Positions 1 through 6,355 of a stretch of 7,065 nucleotides of DNA are shown piece by piece (positions within the stretch are counted from its first letter, which is position 1; every line of letters starts with the position of its first letter). This DNA is from Microcoleaceae cyanobacterium UBA9251. Its GTDB lineage: Bacteria; Cyanobacteriota; Cyanobacteriia; Cyanobacteriales; Microcoleaceae. Both the position numbers and the translations under genes were made by a program. Under the pieces are notes generated by a model. That model was given only the letters and a program-made list of their open reading frames with translations. It did no database searches and was not told the DNA's origin. The stretch covers positions 1 to 7,065 of the forward strand of contig DPLL01000059.1 of assembly GCA_003542015.1 (NCBI GenBank), read 5' to 3'.

Positions 1-7
1 CGATCGA

Positions 8-71
8 AGAAACCGGGTTTTTACCAAGTCTTCGGGATGGAAGAAAGTATTTTCGCAAAAACCCGGTTTCT
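8..71. repeat. Palindromic repeat with AGAAACCGGG arms, copy 1
   Basis: Perfect 15-bp inverted arms lie at 8-22 (AGAAACCGGGTTTTT) and 57-71, separated by a 34-base spacer. A related element with arms of the same core lies at 3355-3420, and both have TATTTTCG just before the right arm. This marks a dispersed small palindromic repeat, REP- or MITE-like, and not a one-off hairpin. It contains no gene. A terminator role is possible, but no clear T tract follows the stem. Confidence 0.75.
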
Positions 72-90
72 AGACCTTGATGCGTCGATT

Positions 91-193
91 CCCAATATTG
101 GGATTTCCCCAATCTCAAATCTGGGTTAAATCCTCCCTCAAACTCTTAGTCCGCGCAGGCGGACTTTGTTTGTGTAGAAGCGATTTCAATCGC
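91..193. repeat. Cluster of short hairpin-forming palindromes
   Basis: Several short palindromes lie head to tail: CCCAATATTGGG (91-102, perfect), GGATTT/AAATCC (101-106 and 128-133), AGTCCGC/GCGGACT with a 4-base loop (148-165), and GCGATT/AATCGC with a 2-base loop (180-193). The last two together resemble a dispersed repeat I recall from oscillatorian cyanobacteria; that link is memory, not a search. The cluster lies just downstream of the minus-strand ATPase, so it could act as 3' mRNA structure. No T tract supports an ordinary intrinsic terminator. Confidence 0.6.
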
Positions 194-210
194 CGAGTGA
201 CGGAGATAAC

Positions 211-238
211 TATCAACTATCAACTGTCAACTGTCAAC
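211..238. repeat. Tandem heptamer repeat (STRR type)
   Basis: Four contiguous 7-base units read TATCAAC, TATCAAC, TGTCAAC, TGTCAAC. Short tandemly repeated heptamers of this kind are a known feature of filamentous cyanobacterial genomes. The array overlaps the 3' end of the ATPase gene: its stop codon (220-222) and last few codons are built from the repeat units. Confidence 0.85.
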
Positions 239-1578
239 TCTTTTGCATCTGCCAAAATCGGATTAACATCAAACCAATAATCCTCACCATAACGATATTC
301 AAACACCCAAAGACTACGCAATAAAATTTGATATTTAGTCTCTCCACTCACAGTTTTAGTAGCAGCGACTTGGCGCAGCAGTGCCCATTCATCCGGTTCG
401 ATCGCCAAAGTAAGCTGATGGCGGCGCTGGATAATCACATTTTCCAAAGTTTCCCGCGACAAAGGGGGGTCTTGTTTCTGTAGACAACTATACAGCAGTT
501 GCAGCAAATTGCGGACATGACCACCGCTGACTCGACAAAGGCGATCGAGAGTTTCGGGAGCATCAAAAATCTTGCCAATCCAAGCATAACGTGCGATCGG
601 CTCCAACGCAGGAAAAGCGCGAGCTAGAACCATCTGTCGCAACAATTCCACGCCCTGAGCGCACTCAGAACCGTCGCGGAATTGCACCAGCACCATTGGT
701 AATACCTTTGGATCTACCCCAAATCGATTGGTAAGCTGAGCCAAATCGTTAGAGAAAATCAGCACCAAAGGAATTGTATAAACTACGTGACAATTGAGTC
801 TGGCCAACTGTTCGCCCCTGTCTACAAACAGATATTCCGGCTGAAGTCGCCCGGTTGGCTTCACGCACAAATGTATGCGATCGAGATTATCAATAATTAC
901 CACAAGTCCTTGTTTACCCAGGCGTTTGAGTGCTTGATTAGCCGGTTCGAGCAACTCATTATTCAGAGCATCCAAAATTACATTAGTTCGCGGCTCCAAA
1001 TATTGCCTCAACTCCGATCGCAAATTCGGAGCATCTTTAGTTTTAGCAGTAATTTTGCCAATTCCCAAAGCCAAAGAAAACTCTCCATCCGTACTGGCAT
1101 TTATGCCACCAACACCCGGTAAAGAAGCTTCAGCTTTCAGGTCAATTTGAGTTTGAAAAACATCTGCTACCCCTTTCAGCAAAGCTTTAAAACCAGTAGG
1201 TTGCAGCTTAATTTTCATCTTCTCAATGCTTTCGCTCACCTGACGAGCAACGCTCAACAAAATGTCAGTAATATCAACATCTGCCATATCTAAGTCTTTG
1301 CTAGACTCAAAGTAGACTACGTGAAATCCCTGATGCTCCAATTCAGCTTGCAGCCGCAACAATTCTGTAGATTTCCCACAGCCAATATGGCCCGTGAATA
1401 ATTGACAGGTGGGCGAGTCAGGGGAGAGGTGGCTGATGGTGCGCTCCAATTGTTCTACGATTGTGCCGCCCCGCACGGTTGAGAAATCGATATAGTATTG
1501 TCGGTCTTCTTGATTTGCTACTGCTAAGGTGTAGCTGGGATTGCAAGCCTTATAAAATTTCTTTAAATTTAGTTCCAT
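220..1578 (-). CDS. AAA-like P-loop ATPase of unknown role
   Basis: An intact reading frame of 452 codons from the ATG at 1578; a TTG five codons upstream (1593) could also start it. The ATG is preferred because it is the stronger initiator, opens a family-like N terminus (MELNLKKFYKACNP), and has a weak AGGG just before it. Numbered from the TTG, Walker A is GHIGCGKST (68-76) and Walker B is VVIIDNLD (231-238), followed by Arg. A hydrophobic strand at 270-280 fits sensor 1, and GGHVRNLLQLL (357-367) fits a sensor-2 helix. Residues 395-445, ending in YWFDVNPIL, look like a C-terminal winged helix. The roughly 150-residue stretch between the Walker motifs is long, as in KAP/STAND-like ATPases. 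No signal peptide, membrane segment or fused effector is visible. It has no intact neighbour on its strand, so no partner can be inferred. Related cyanobacterial ATPases are usually annotated only as ATP-binding proteins; regulatory or stress/defence roles are guesses. Confidence 0.9.
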   Translation of the reverse strand: MELNLKKFYKACNPSYTLAVANQEDRQYYIDFSTVRGGTIVEQLERTISHLSPDSPTCQLFTGHIGCGKSTELLRLQAELEHQGFHVVYFESSKDLDMADVDITDILLSVARQVSESIEKMKIKLQPTGFKALLKGVADVFQTQIDLKAEASLPGVGGINASTDGEFSLALGIGKITAKTKDAPNLRSELRQYLEPRTNVILDALNNELLEPANQALKRLGKQGLVVIIDNLDRIHLCVKPTGRLQPEYLFVDRGEQLARLNCHVVYTIPLVLIFSNDLAQLTNRFGVDPKVLPMVLVQFRDGSECAQGVELLRQMVLARAFPALEPIARYAWIGKIFDAPETLDRLCRVSGGHVRNLLQLLYSCLQKQDPPLSRETLENVIIQRRHQLTLAIEPDEWALLRQVAATKTVSGETKYQILLRSLWVFEYRYGEDYWFDVNPILADAKELTVDS

Positions 1579-1616
1579 ACCCTGTGCGCTCAAAATACAT
1601 TATGCCCTAATAGCTT

Positions 1617-1649
1617 ATTCATGTAGCTCTTGCAATAATCAGCATGAAT
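1617..1649. repeat. Inverted repeat in ATPase leader
   Basis: Perfect 7-bp arms ATTCATG (1617-1623) and CATGAAT (1643-1649) are separated by 19 bases. The element lies between the putative promoter and the ATPase start, so it could be an operator or a leader hairpin. Arms this short in AT-rich DNA may also be chance. Confidence 0.3.
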
Positions 1650-1655
1650 TATCAA

Positions 1656-1684
1656 TTTATGCTCAAGTTTTATTTTACGGTCAA
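1656..1684 (-). promoter_or_regulatory. Possible sigma70-type promoter for the ATPase
   Basis: Read on the minus strand, TTGACC (1684-1679) and CATAAA (1661-1656) are separated by exactly 17 bases. Transcription would begin near 1650, giving a leader of about 70 bases before the ATG at 1578. The -35 box is close to consensus and the -10 is poor. This is a prediction from spacing and motif only. Confidence 0.35.
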
Positions 1685-1692
1685 CATTTTGA

Positions 1693-1908
1693 GGTGCCTC
1701 TGAATCCACACTACCAAATTTGACATTGTTTTTGCAGATTAGAATCAATAAAAAGTTGTCAACCGGCGATCCCTATGCAGTGGTTATGCTGAGGGATCGC
1801 GGGTGAGTTTACATCAATGACGAAGATTTGGCGGTAATGTTCTCGGAAGAAAGTGGCTATTTGAGTGCGGTTAACCGAATACAAAAATGGTCGGTACTAG
1901 AGCAATAG
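1693..1908 (+). pseudogene. Unidentified coding-like remnant
   Basis: One frame stays open from 1693, apart from a TGA at 1804-1806, to a TAG at 1906-1908. After the TGA it reads VYINDEDLAVMFSEESGYL and on to IQKWSVLEQ, with a residue mix typical of a real protein C terminus. No convincing start codon or ribosome site precedes it, and I do not recognise the family. A perfect 9-bp inverted repeat, GCGATCCCT (1766-1774) and AGGGATCGC (1792-1800), lies just before the internal stop, so the upstream part may be a repeat insertion. A T6 run (1931-1936) follows the end. It may be a gene fragment or plain intergenic DNA; apart from this stretch I see no gene between 1579 and 1942. Confidence 0.25.
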
Positions 1909-1942
1909 TCTACAGCTTTGTAGAGGAGACTTTTTTAAATGA

Positions 1943-1985
1943 ACCACAGAGAACACAGAGAACACAGAGGAAGAGAAGAGAGAGT
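1943..1985 (+). repeat. Tandem 9-mer repeat plus purine tract, copy 1
   Basis: Three 9-base units, ACCACAGAG, AACACAGAG and AACACAGAG (1943-1969), are followed by a GA-rich purine tract. The same architecture appears on the other strand at 3428-3469 with G in place of several A (ACCGCAGAG, GGCGCAGAG twice). Similar ACCACAGAG-type repeats are scattered through many cyanobacterial genomes. It has no coding role. Confidence 0.75.
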
Positions 1986-2007
1986 TTTACAAATCATGAT
2001 TTTGTAT

Positions 2008-2663
2008 CTACTCTACCATTTGTTCGCCTACACCTGCTGCTGAAGCCTGGTTTTGGCCTGTTACAAGCCGATCGCCCGCAACAGCCATGCGCCTGAAAAT
2101 TAGCAACCTTGGTAAAATTAGCCCCGCGTTCAATTAACTTCGATTCCAGTAAAAACGGCACTATGTCAGTCAATCCCACAGCCACTTCCTCTTCATTGGT
2201 AAAAGCTGCGACAGTCTTGTTAGCAACCAGGTACTCACCATCAGACAACTGAATATTAACTAACGCCGCTGGCCCGTGACAGACAGCACCCAAAATGCCG
2301 TCTGCTTCATAAATAGCAGCAGCCATCCCAGCAAGTTCCTGATGATCAGCAAAATCCCACGTCCCCTGTCCCCCAGCATAGAAAATAGCGCCATATTCTG
2401 CGGGTCAATTTGTGCAGGATTGAGAGTATTTTCTCCTCGCGCAACCTGTTCCGAATCCTCTCAAAAAGCCTGATTTAGCCGGTCTTCTAAATCAATCCCA
2501 ACCATCGGATATTTGCCGCCTTTTGGGCTGACAAAATCTACCGTTAATCCGGCCTGAGTAACTGCGTCCAATGCGTCACCTCTGAGAGATAGAAACCAGT
2601 TTATTTACCAGTTTCACCAAGAGTATCGTGGCTGGTTAAAACCAGAACTTTTTGGCTATTCAT
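2008..2663 (-). pseudogene. DJ-1/PfpI-family (type 1 glutamine amidotransferase-like) pseudogene
   Basis: The minus strand encodes a recognisable but broken DJ-1/PfpI-family protein. From the ATG at 2663 it reads MNSQKVLVLTSHDTLGETGK and then hits TAA (2601-2603) where Lys is expected. Further lesions are a frame change with a likely loss of a few codons near 2570-2575, an in-frame TGA (2461-2463), a frameshift near 2398, and another near 2087. Joined across frames, the pieces keep the family order: VDFVSPKGGKYPMVGIDLED, then AIFYAGGQGTWDF, then GILGAVCHGPAALVNIQ (nucleophile-elbow Cys in AVCHGP), ending GVGEQMVE with TAG at 2008-2010. Intact members act as small-molecule or protein glyoxalase/deglycase-like or chaperone-like enzymes; the exact activity of this one is unknown. 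The longest intact stretch is the C-terminal half. It was probably divergent from the LysR remnant at 2899. Five separate lesions argue for true decay over one sequencing error. Confidence 0.88.
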
Positions 2664-2780
2664 AGTCTATTCCTCTTACTATCAGGTGTCTTTGTGCTTG
2701 TTGTTTTCATCCTAGGTCGAATTTATCTAAAATACAAATTATCCAAGTTTCGGGGAAGTATAAATCTATTTATCGCAACC

Positions 2781-2852
2781 GTCATTCTGAGCGAAGCGAA
2801 GAATCTCGCTCGTTGCTTCGCAGTCTTGAGCTATGCGTTGGCTCAGAATGAC
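2781..2852. repeat. Nested inverted repeat (GTCATTCTGAGC family)
   Basis: Perfect 12-bp outer arms GTCATTCTGAGC (2781-2792) and GCTCAGAATGAC (2841-2852) enclose 7-bp arms GCGAAGC (2791-2797) and GCTTCGC (2815-2821). The sequence beginning GTCATTCTGAGCGAAGCGAA is a dispersed bacterial repeat that I recall from many genomes. It lies between the two pseudogenes, where the LysR DNA-binding half should be. The rest of 2664-2898 holds nothing else I can support. Confidence 0.75.
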
Positions 2853-2898
2853 ACATAGGCTTTACTTCCTTCTTCCTTCAATATATGATTAGCTTTGA

Positions 2899-3311
2899 TA
2901 TGAATTGCTATTCGAGGAGAATTTCTGGCTAGTCGGGCCGCCAAATGCGATCGATCCGATTGCTGAAGGAATCAGTCAAGCGGATTTAAACCCACTTTCT
3001 CAATGACTGTTAACTCAACCTTGGATTGCATACAGTGAAGAATTACCCATCGCCAGCCGCTTTTGGCGCGTTGTGTTTGGCAGAATAATAGACGTTCATC
3101 CCAAACTAATTATGCCCGATTTAAGAGCAATTATACAAGCCGTTGAATGCGGATTTGGCTTGAGAATGCTTCCGATTACTTGTGTGGAAGATTGGGTAAA
3201 AAAAATCGATTGACACTTGTCATCAAACCTGCACAGGCTGTTATCAATCGCATCTGACTAGCTTTTAGGAAATCTGAAATACAGTTGCCAAAAATCAAAC
3301 GGATGTTATAA
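2899..3311 (+). pseudogene. LysR-family regulator, 3' remnant
   Basis: The plus strand carries the C-terminal effector-binding half of a LysR-type transcriptional regulator. The first frame reads YELLFEENFWLVGPPNAIDP, then a TGA (3004-3006) where Trp is likely, then LLTQPWIAYSEELP and LIMPDLRAIIQAVECGFGL. It stops at TGA 3211-3213. A shift of frame near 3205-3213, probably a loss of four bases, restores LTLVIKPAQAVINR. A further TGA (3255-3257) again replaces a likely Trp before LAFRKSEIQLPKIKRML, and TAA ends it (3309-3311). The N-terminal helix-turn-helix and hinge, about 150 residues, are absent, so it cannot bind DNA. LysR genes are typically divergent from the gene they control, which fits the neighbouring DJ-1/PfpI pseudogene on the opposite strand. 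Family assignment rests on my reading of motifs, not on a search. Confidence 0.82.
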
Positions 3312-3354
3312 TTGTATCAGTTTGATTAAATTAGGAATTACCCACGCTTTCCTC

Positions 3355-3420
3355 AAAAACCCGGTTTGTTCCTATATTTATCCTTGCTAAACCTCTTATT
3401 TTCGTAGAAACCGGGTTTCT
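3355..3420. repeat. Palindromic repeat with AGAAACCGGG arms, copy 2
   Basis: Arms AAACCCGGTTT (3357-3367) and AAACCGGGTTT (3408-3418) are perfect over 11 bp, extend with one mismatch, and enclose 40 bases. Core sequence, overall size (about 65 bp) and the internal TATTTTCG match the element at 8-71; the rest of the spacer differs. It lies between the LysR remnant and the apcE terminator. Confidence 0.7.
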
Positions 3421-3427
3421 TACCACA

Positions 3428-3469
3428 CACTCTCTTTCCTCACTCTGCGCCCTCTGCGCCCTCTGCGGT
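3428..3469 (-). repeat. Tandem 9-mer repeat plus purine tract, copy 2 (inverted)
   Basis: On the plus strand the units are CTCTGCGCC, CTCTGCGCC and CTCTGCGGT (3443-3469), preceded by a pyrimidine tract. Read on the minus strand this is ACCGCAGAG, GGCGCAGAG, GGCGCAGAG and then purines, the same layout as 1943-1985 but in the opposite orientation. The two copies bracket the pseudogene block. Confidence 0.75.
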
Positions 3470-3489
3470 AAAAAAAATCCAAATTATAC

Positions 3490-3516
3490 AAAAAAAGGCT
3501 GGTAAATACACCAGCC
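3490..3516 (-). terminator. Intrinsic terminator of apcE
   Basis: On the minus strand GGCTGGT, a 6-base loop GTATTT and ACCAGCC form a perfect 7-bp GC-rich stem followed at once by seven T. It lies 63 bases past the apcE stop codon and is oriented for apcE only, because the plus strand has no T tract after the stem. It implies that most apcE transcripts end here, with no co-transcribed gene downstream. Confidence 0.92.
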
Positions 3517-3529
3517 CTTCCAATACTAA

Positions 3530-3567
3530 TTTGAGATATTAAATTAATAGTAATCTAACATCTCAAA
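3530..3567. repeat. Inverted repeat in the apcE 3' untranslated region
   Basis: Perfect 8-bp arms TTTGAGAT (3530-3537) and ATCTCAAA (3560-3567) enclose 22 AT-rich bases between the apcE stop and its terminator. It could form a second, weaker hairpin that protects the 3' end of the message, but it is AT-rich and unproven. Confidence 0.4.
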
Positions 3568-3579
3568 CCTCAAATCAAT

Positions 3580-6345
3580 CTAGCTTCTGTCAGTAGCAGC
3601 CGCAGGCTCAAAACTCGGAACCACAATCTCACCATTCTGCTTAGTCAACTGGTTGTACAGCCTTTCAGTATTCGGGAAATTAGCAGCCGGTAGAGTCGGG
3701 AAGAGACGATAAGGAACAGTATCCTCACCAAAAGCCTCAGCATATTCAACGGTGCTCAACATCGCGTTGATAAAGCCCTTAATCCCTTTAGTTGCCAAGA
3801 TTTGGTTATAAGTCCGAATCTCAGCCTGATTGCGAGGAGCGCGGCCCAAGAAGTGCTTCGTGCCCAACTCAATCACCTTAGTATTTGGATAAGGTGCATA
3901 GAACTGTTTCACGTACAGCGGCGAACAACCTAAACATTCAATGAACTCCTTGAGATTGATTTCATTGTTGCCAAGTTTGCTTTCCAGCGCCGTGAATTCA
4001 TTCTTCACATAGGAGTTGATGTCACGCTCAAAAACTTGACGGTAAGCAGCTTGAATTAAAGTTTTCAAAGCTACTTTGTCCGAAGTAGTCGTCAGCTTGA
4101 ACACCTTAGTTTGTTCGCGGCGCTTGCTGACACCTTGAGCAATCCGAGTTTGCAATTGAAGATCGCCGCGATCGAGCGCAGTGCCCAATTCGATAAACCG
4201 AGGAGTTTCTGCCACCGGCTCAACGTTGACCTTTTTCTCACCAAAGGAACTCGATCGCATCGTCCGCATGGACAAACCAGCCGGAGTCAGATAGCGCTCA
4301 TAGGGGACAGTATCTTCGCCAAAAGCTTCGTTGTACTCTAGACTGTCGATCATTTGATCAACCAGCGCATAGAAACCCTTCTTAGCGCAAATGTCAAAGT
4401 AAGCGTTCATTTCCTGACGGCCATAGGTAGGGCGGCCCAGGAGTCGGCGGTGAATATACTCGATCGCCTTACAAATGTAAAGCTTGCTCCAGTACATATT
4501 GCGGAAGACATCGGACTTGGCCAACATCCGAATAAACTCACGCATCGGAATGTCGCCGTTTTCCAGCTTAATTTCCGCCACCTTTTGGCGCTGGCCATCG
4601 AACACATCCCGACCAAACACTTGCAGGTAAGCAGCCCGAATCACCGCTTGGGTGGAACTTTCGGTAAATTTGACACTGGAAGCATTGCTGTAGCTGCTAG
4701 AAACGCCGCGAGCGGTTTTCTTGGAAGCCACATAGTTGCTGGGTAACTGGTCTAGTTTAAAGACCTTGGGACCCAGAGAACCAGGAGCCTTACCACGAGC
4801 CGCCGGATTGCTCAATTGATTTTCAATCCCCGCACCTTGACGAATCAGGATCCGGCGAGTGTCTTTGCCGAAGGGAGCTGGACGGTTCTTGGGGTTGCGA
4901 GTTTCTTTCGGGAAAATCGCGCCGAACTGAATTTCCAGCGGATCATTACCAATACCGTAAACGTGCTGGTCTGGCAGAGGTTGAGTGTAGCCAGCGAACA
5001 AGGTGATGAACTGAGGAACCTTGCGGAAAGGAGCGCTGAAATTGAACAAATCAATTTGTGGACCCCAGTTGCGGCATTCCTGAGCTTCTTGGCCCAAGCC
5101 CCGCAGGTAAGGGACAGTTTCTTCGCCGAAGTAGTCGGCATATTCCTGAGAATAGACCATTGCGTCTACGAGGGCTGCCAAGCCGCCTTTACTGACGATC
5201 GCAAAATACTTGCTAAATTCCTCCCGCGAGCTCAAACCACGGCCGAGGAAGTGGCGAGCGGCCAATTCTACAGCACGGCTGTTGACAAAGGGCTCGAAAA
5301 ATTGCTGACGGTACAGAGGAGATTTACCAAGGCGGCGAATAAACTCTTTCATCGAGATTTCGCCATTTTTGACCTTGGATTCCAAGTCAGAAATGCTTTG
5401 GCTGTAAGCGCGAGTAATGTCACGCTCAAAAACTTGGCGGTAAGCTGCTTTGATTACTTCAATCTTTTCTGCCGACGACAGACCGATTTTCATGACGAAT
5501 TTCGCCCGACGTTCCGCTGCGTTGAAGTAGATTTGAGGCAGTTGCAGCCCTTGCTGGTCGTTGCTTTCGCGCTGCCGCACCTTAGCTGAAGGTGTGGGGG
5601 CTTTGAATTCGGTAATAGCGACGTCGAAATATTGTCCGACGATCGCAGCAGCTTCGCTATCCTTTTTGAAATAGCCCAAAGATGCCGCCTTCATTTCCTG
5701 CATAGCCACAATTGTGGCCGCCGACGAGCAAGCATTTTCGATAATTTCCCGCAATCCGCGCACGTTCACCGAAATAATGTTCGGGTCGCCGGCGACGATC
5801 GCATAGGTGATGTAGCGCAAGAACCAGCTCAAGTCCCGGAGGGATTTGGTCATGTTCCCTGGGCCGTAGCGCGAGACATTGATCGGTTGAAATCCTGCTG
5901 GGAGTGGGCCGTTGTAGCCACCGTTGCCAGAAAATAGATTTCCTAGCCCCAAGAATCCGCCACCACCGCCGCCGCCGCCAGCGCGGCCTTCGACGTAGGT
6001 AACAGTTCCCAGTTTCATGCCTTCAGAGACATTTGCCGAACCGCCGCGAGTAGCACCAGCCACAGCCATCACAGGTTCTGCGGGCTTTTCCAAGAAAGCC
6101 AGCGGGGAACCGCCGGTAAAAATCCGGTTGGCTGCACGGGATACAATCAGTTCCGAGTTTTGGGTCAGCGTCGCAGAGATATCAATCCGAAGTGCCCCCG
6201 AACTGAAATAAGTCGCCAGTTCGCTGAGTTCGCCTCGTTGCAAAAAGCGGTCTTGCTGTTCTGCTTGCGAAATTGTTGCGACCGGTACAGTTTGATATAG
6301 TTGCGGACGTGCAACTGAACTTCCGCCACTTGCTTTTACAGTCAT
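3580..6345 (-). CDS. apcE: Phycobilisome core-membrane linker ApcE (L-CM)
   Basis: A complete 921-residue ApcE, the thylakoid-anchored linker and terminal emitter that organises the allophycocyanin core. Residues 1-245 are the phycobiliprotein-like domain, interrupted at about 78-152 by the flexible loop, here with eight consecutive Gly (123-130). The usual alpha-subunit bilin Cys is Ser168 (KSLRD); Cys206 in IIENACSS is at the L-CM bilin attachment site, so this is a canonical, not a Cys-less far-red, paralogue. Three linker (REP, PBS_linker_poly) domains follow at about 275-410, 560-685 and 755-880, each ending in FGE(E/D)TVPY, joined by arms; arm 2 (415-555) holds the typical DPLEIQFGAIFPKETRNP. 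Three REPs and this length match tricylindrical cores; two- and four-REP forms go with two- and five-cylinder cores. AAGGAG lies four bases before the ATG, fixing the start. A strong terminator follows, so apcE appears to stand alone. Confidence 0.98.
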   Translation of the reverse strand: MTVKASGGSSVARPQLYQTVPVATISQAEQQDRFLQRGELSELATYFSSGALRIDISATLTQNSELIVSRAANRIFTGGSPLAFLEKPAEPVMAVAGATRGGSANVSEGMKLGTVTYVEGRAGGGGGGGGFLGLGNLFSGNGGYNGPLPAGFQPINVSRYGPGNMTKSLRDLSWFLRYITYAIVAGDPNIISVNVRGLREIIENACSSAATIVAMQEMKAASLGYFKKDSEAAAIVGQYFDVAITEFKAPTPSAKVRQRESNDQQGLQLPQIYFNAAERRAKFVMKIGLSSAEKIEVIKAAYRQVFERDITRAYSQSISDLESKVKNGEISMKEFIRRLGKSPLYRQQFFEPFVNSRAVELAARHFLGRGLSSREEFSKYFAIVSKGGLAALVDAMVYSQEYADYFGEETVPYLRGLGQEAQECRNWGPQIDLFNFSAPFRKVPQFITLFAGYTQPLPDQHVYGIGNDPLEIQFGAIFPKETRNPKNRPAPFGKDTRRILIRQGAGIENQLSNPAARGKAPGSLGPKVFKLDQLPSNYVASKKTARGVSSSYSNASSVKFTESSTQAVIRAAYLQVFGRDVFDGQRQKVAEIKLENGDIPMREFIRMLAKSDVFRNMYWSKLYICKAIEYIHRRLLGRPTYGRQEMNAYFDICAKKGFYALVDQMIDSLEYNEAFGEDTVPYERYLTPAGLSMRTMRSSSFGEKKVNVEPVAETPRFIELGTALDRGDLQLQTRIAQGVSKRREQTKVFKLTTTSDKVALKTLIQAAYRQVFERDINSYVKNEFTALESKLGNNEINLKEFIECLGCSPLYVKQFYAPYPNTKVIELGTKHFLGRAPRNQAEIRTYNQILATKGIKGFINAMLSTVEYAEAFGEDTVPYRLFPTLPAANFPNTERLYNQLTKQNGEIVVPSFEPAAATDRS

Positions 6346-6349
6346 TAGA

Positions 6350-6355
6350 CTCCTT
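6350..6355 (-). promoter_or_regulatory. Shine-Dalgarno site of apcE
   Basis: AAGGAG on the minus strand ends four bases before the ATG at 6345. It is a near-perfect anti-16S match, fits the high expression expected of a phycobilisome linker, and fixes the apcE start. The methyltransferase on the other side of this intergenic region has no comparable site. Confidence 0.8.

Noticed and set aside
77..280. 67-codon plus-strand frame at the left edge
   Set aside because: It runs through the palindrome cluster and heptamer array and into the ATPase 3' end antisense, with no domain or start signal.
787..1122. 111-codon open frame opposite the ATPase
   Set aside because: It is antisense to a gene with clear Walker motifs, and its residue pattern shows no family signal.
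1905..1936. Terminator from AGTCTAC...GTAGAGGAGACT plus T6
   Set aside because: The stem needs a large bulge and there is no supported gene upstream on the plus strand.
1943..1985. CRISPR array from the short repeats
   Set aside because: The units are 7 or 9 bases and directly contiguous, without unique spacers or cas genes.
2652..2858. Small hydrophobic peptide frame (TTG start) with a membrane-like segment
   Set aside because: It overlaps the DJ-1/PfpI start antisense, lacks a ribosome site, and its C-terminal third (VILSEAKNL) is a translation of the dispersed repeat at 2781-2852, a known source of spurious proteins.
2461..3257. UGA recoding (Trp or selenocysteine) to explain in-frame TGA codons in the DJ-1/PfpI and LysR frames
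   Set aside because: The two LysR TGA codons fall at likely Trp sites, but the same genes also have a TAA, several frameshifts and a missing N-terminal half, while the ATPase and apcE read normally. Simple G-to-A decay explains them.
4816..5589. 257-codon open frame on the plus strand inside apcE
   Set aside because: It is fully antisense to the well-supported linker gene and has no recognisable domain; it arises from apcE codon bias. The shorter frames at 4111-4341, 4354-4746, 5632-5937 and 6017-6211 are rejected for the same reason.
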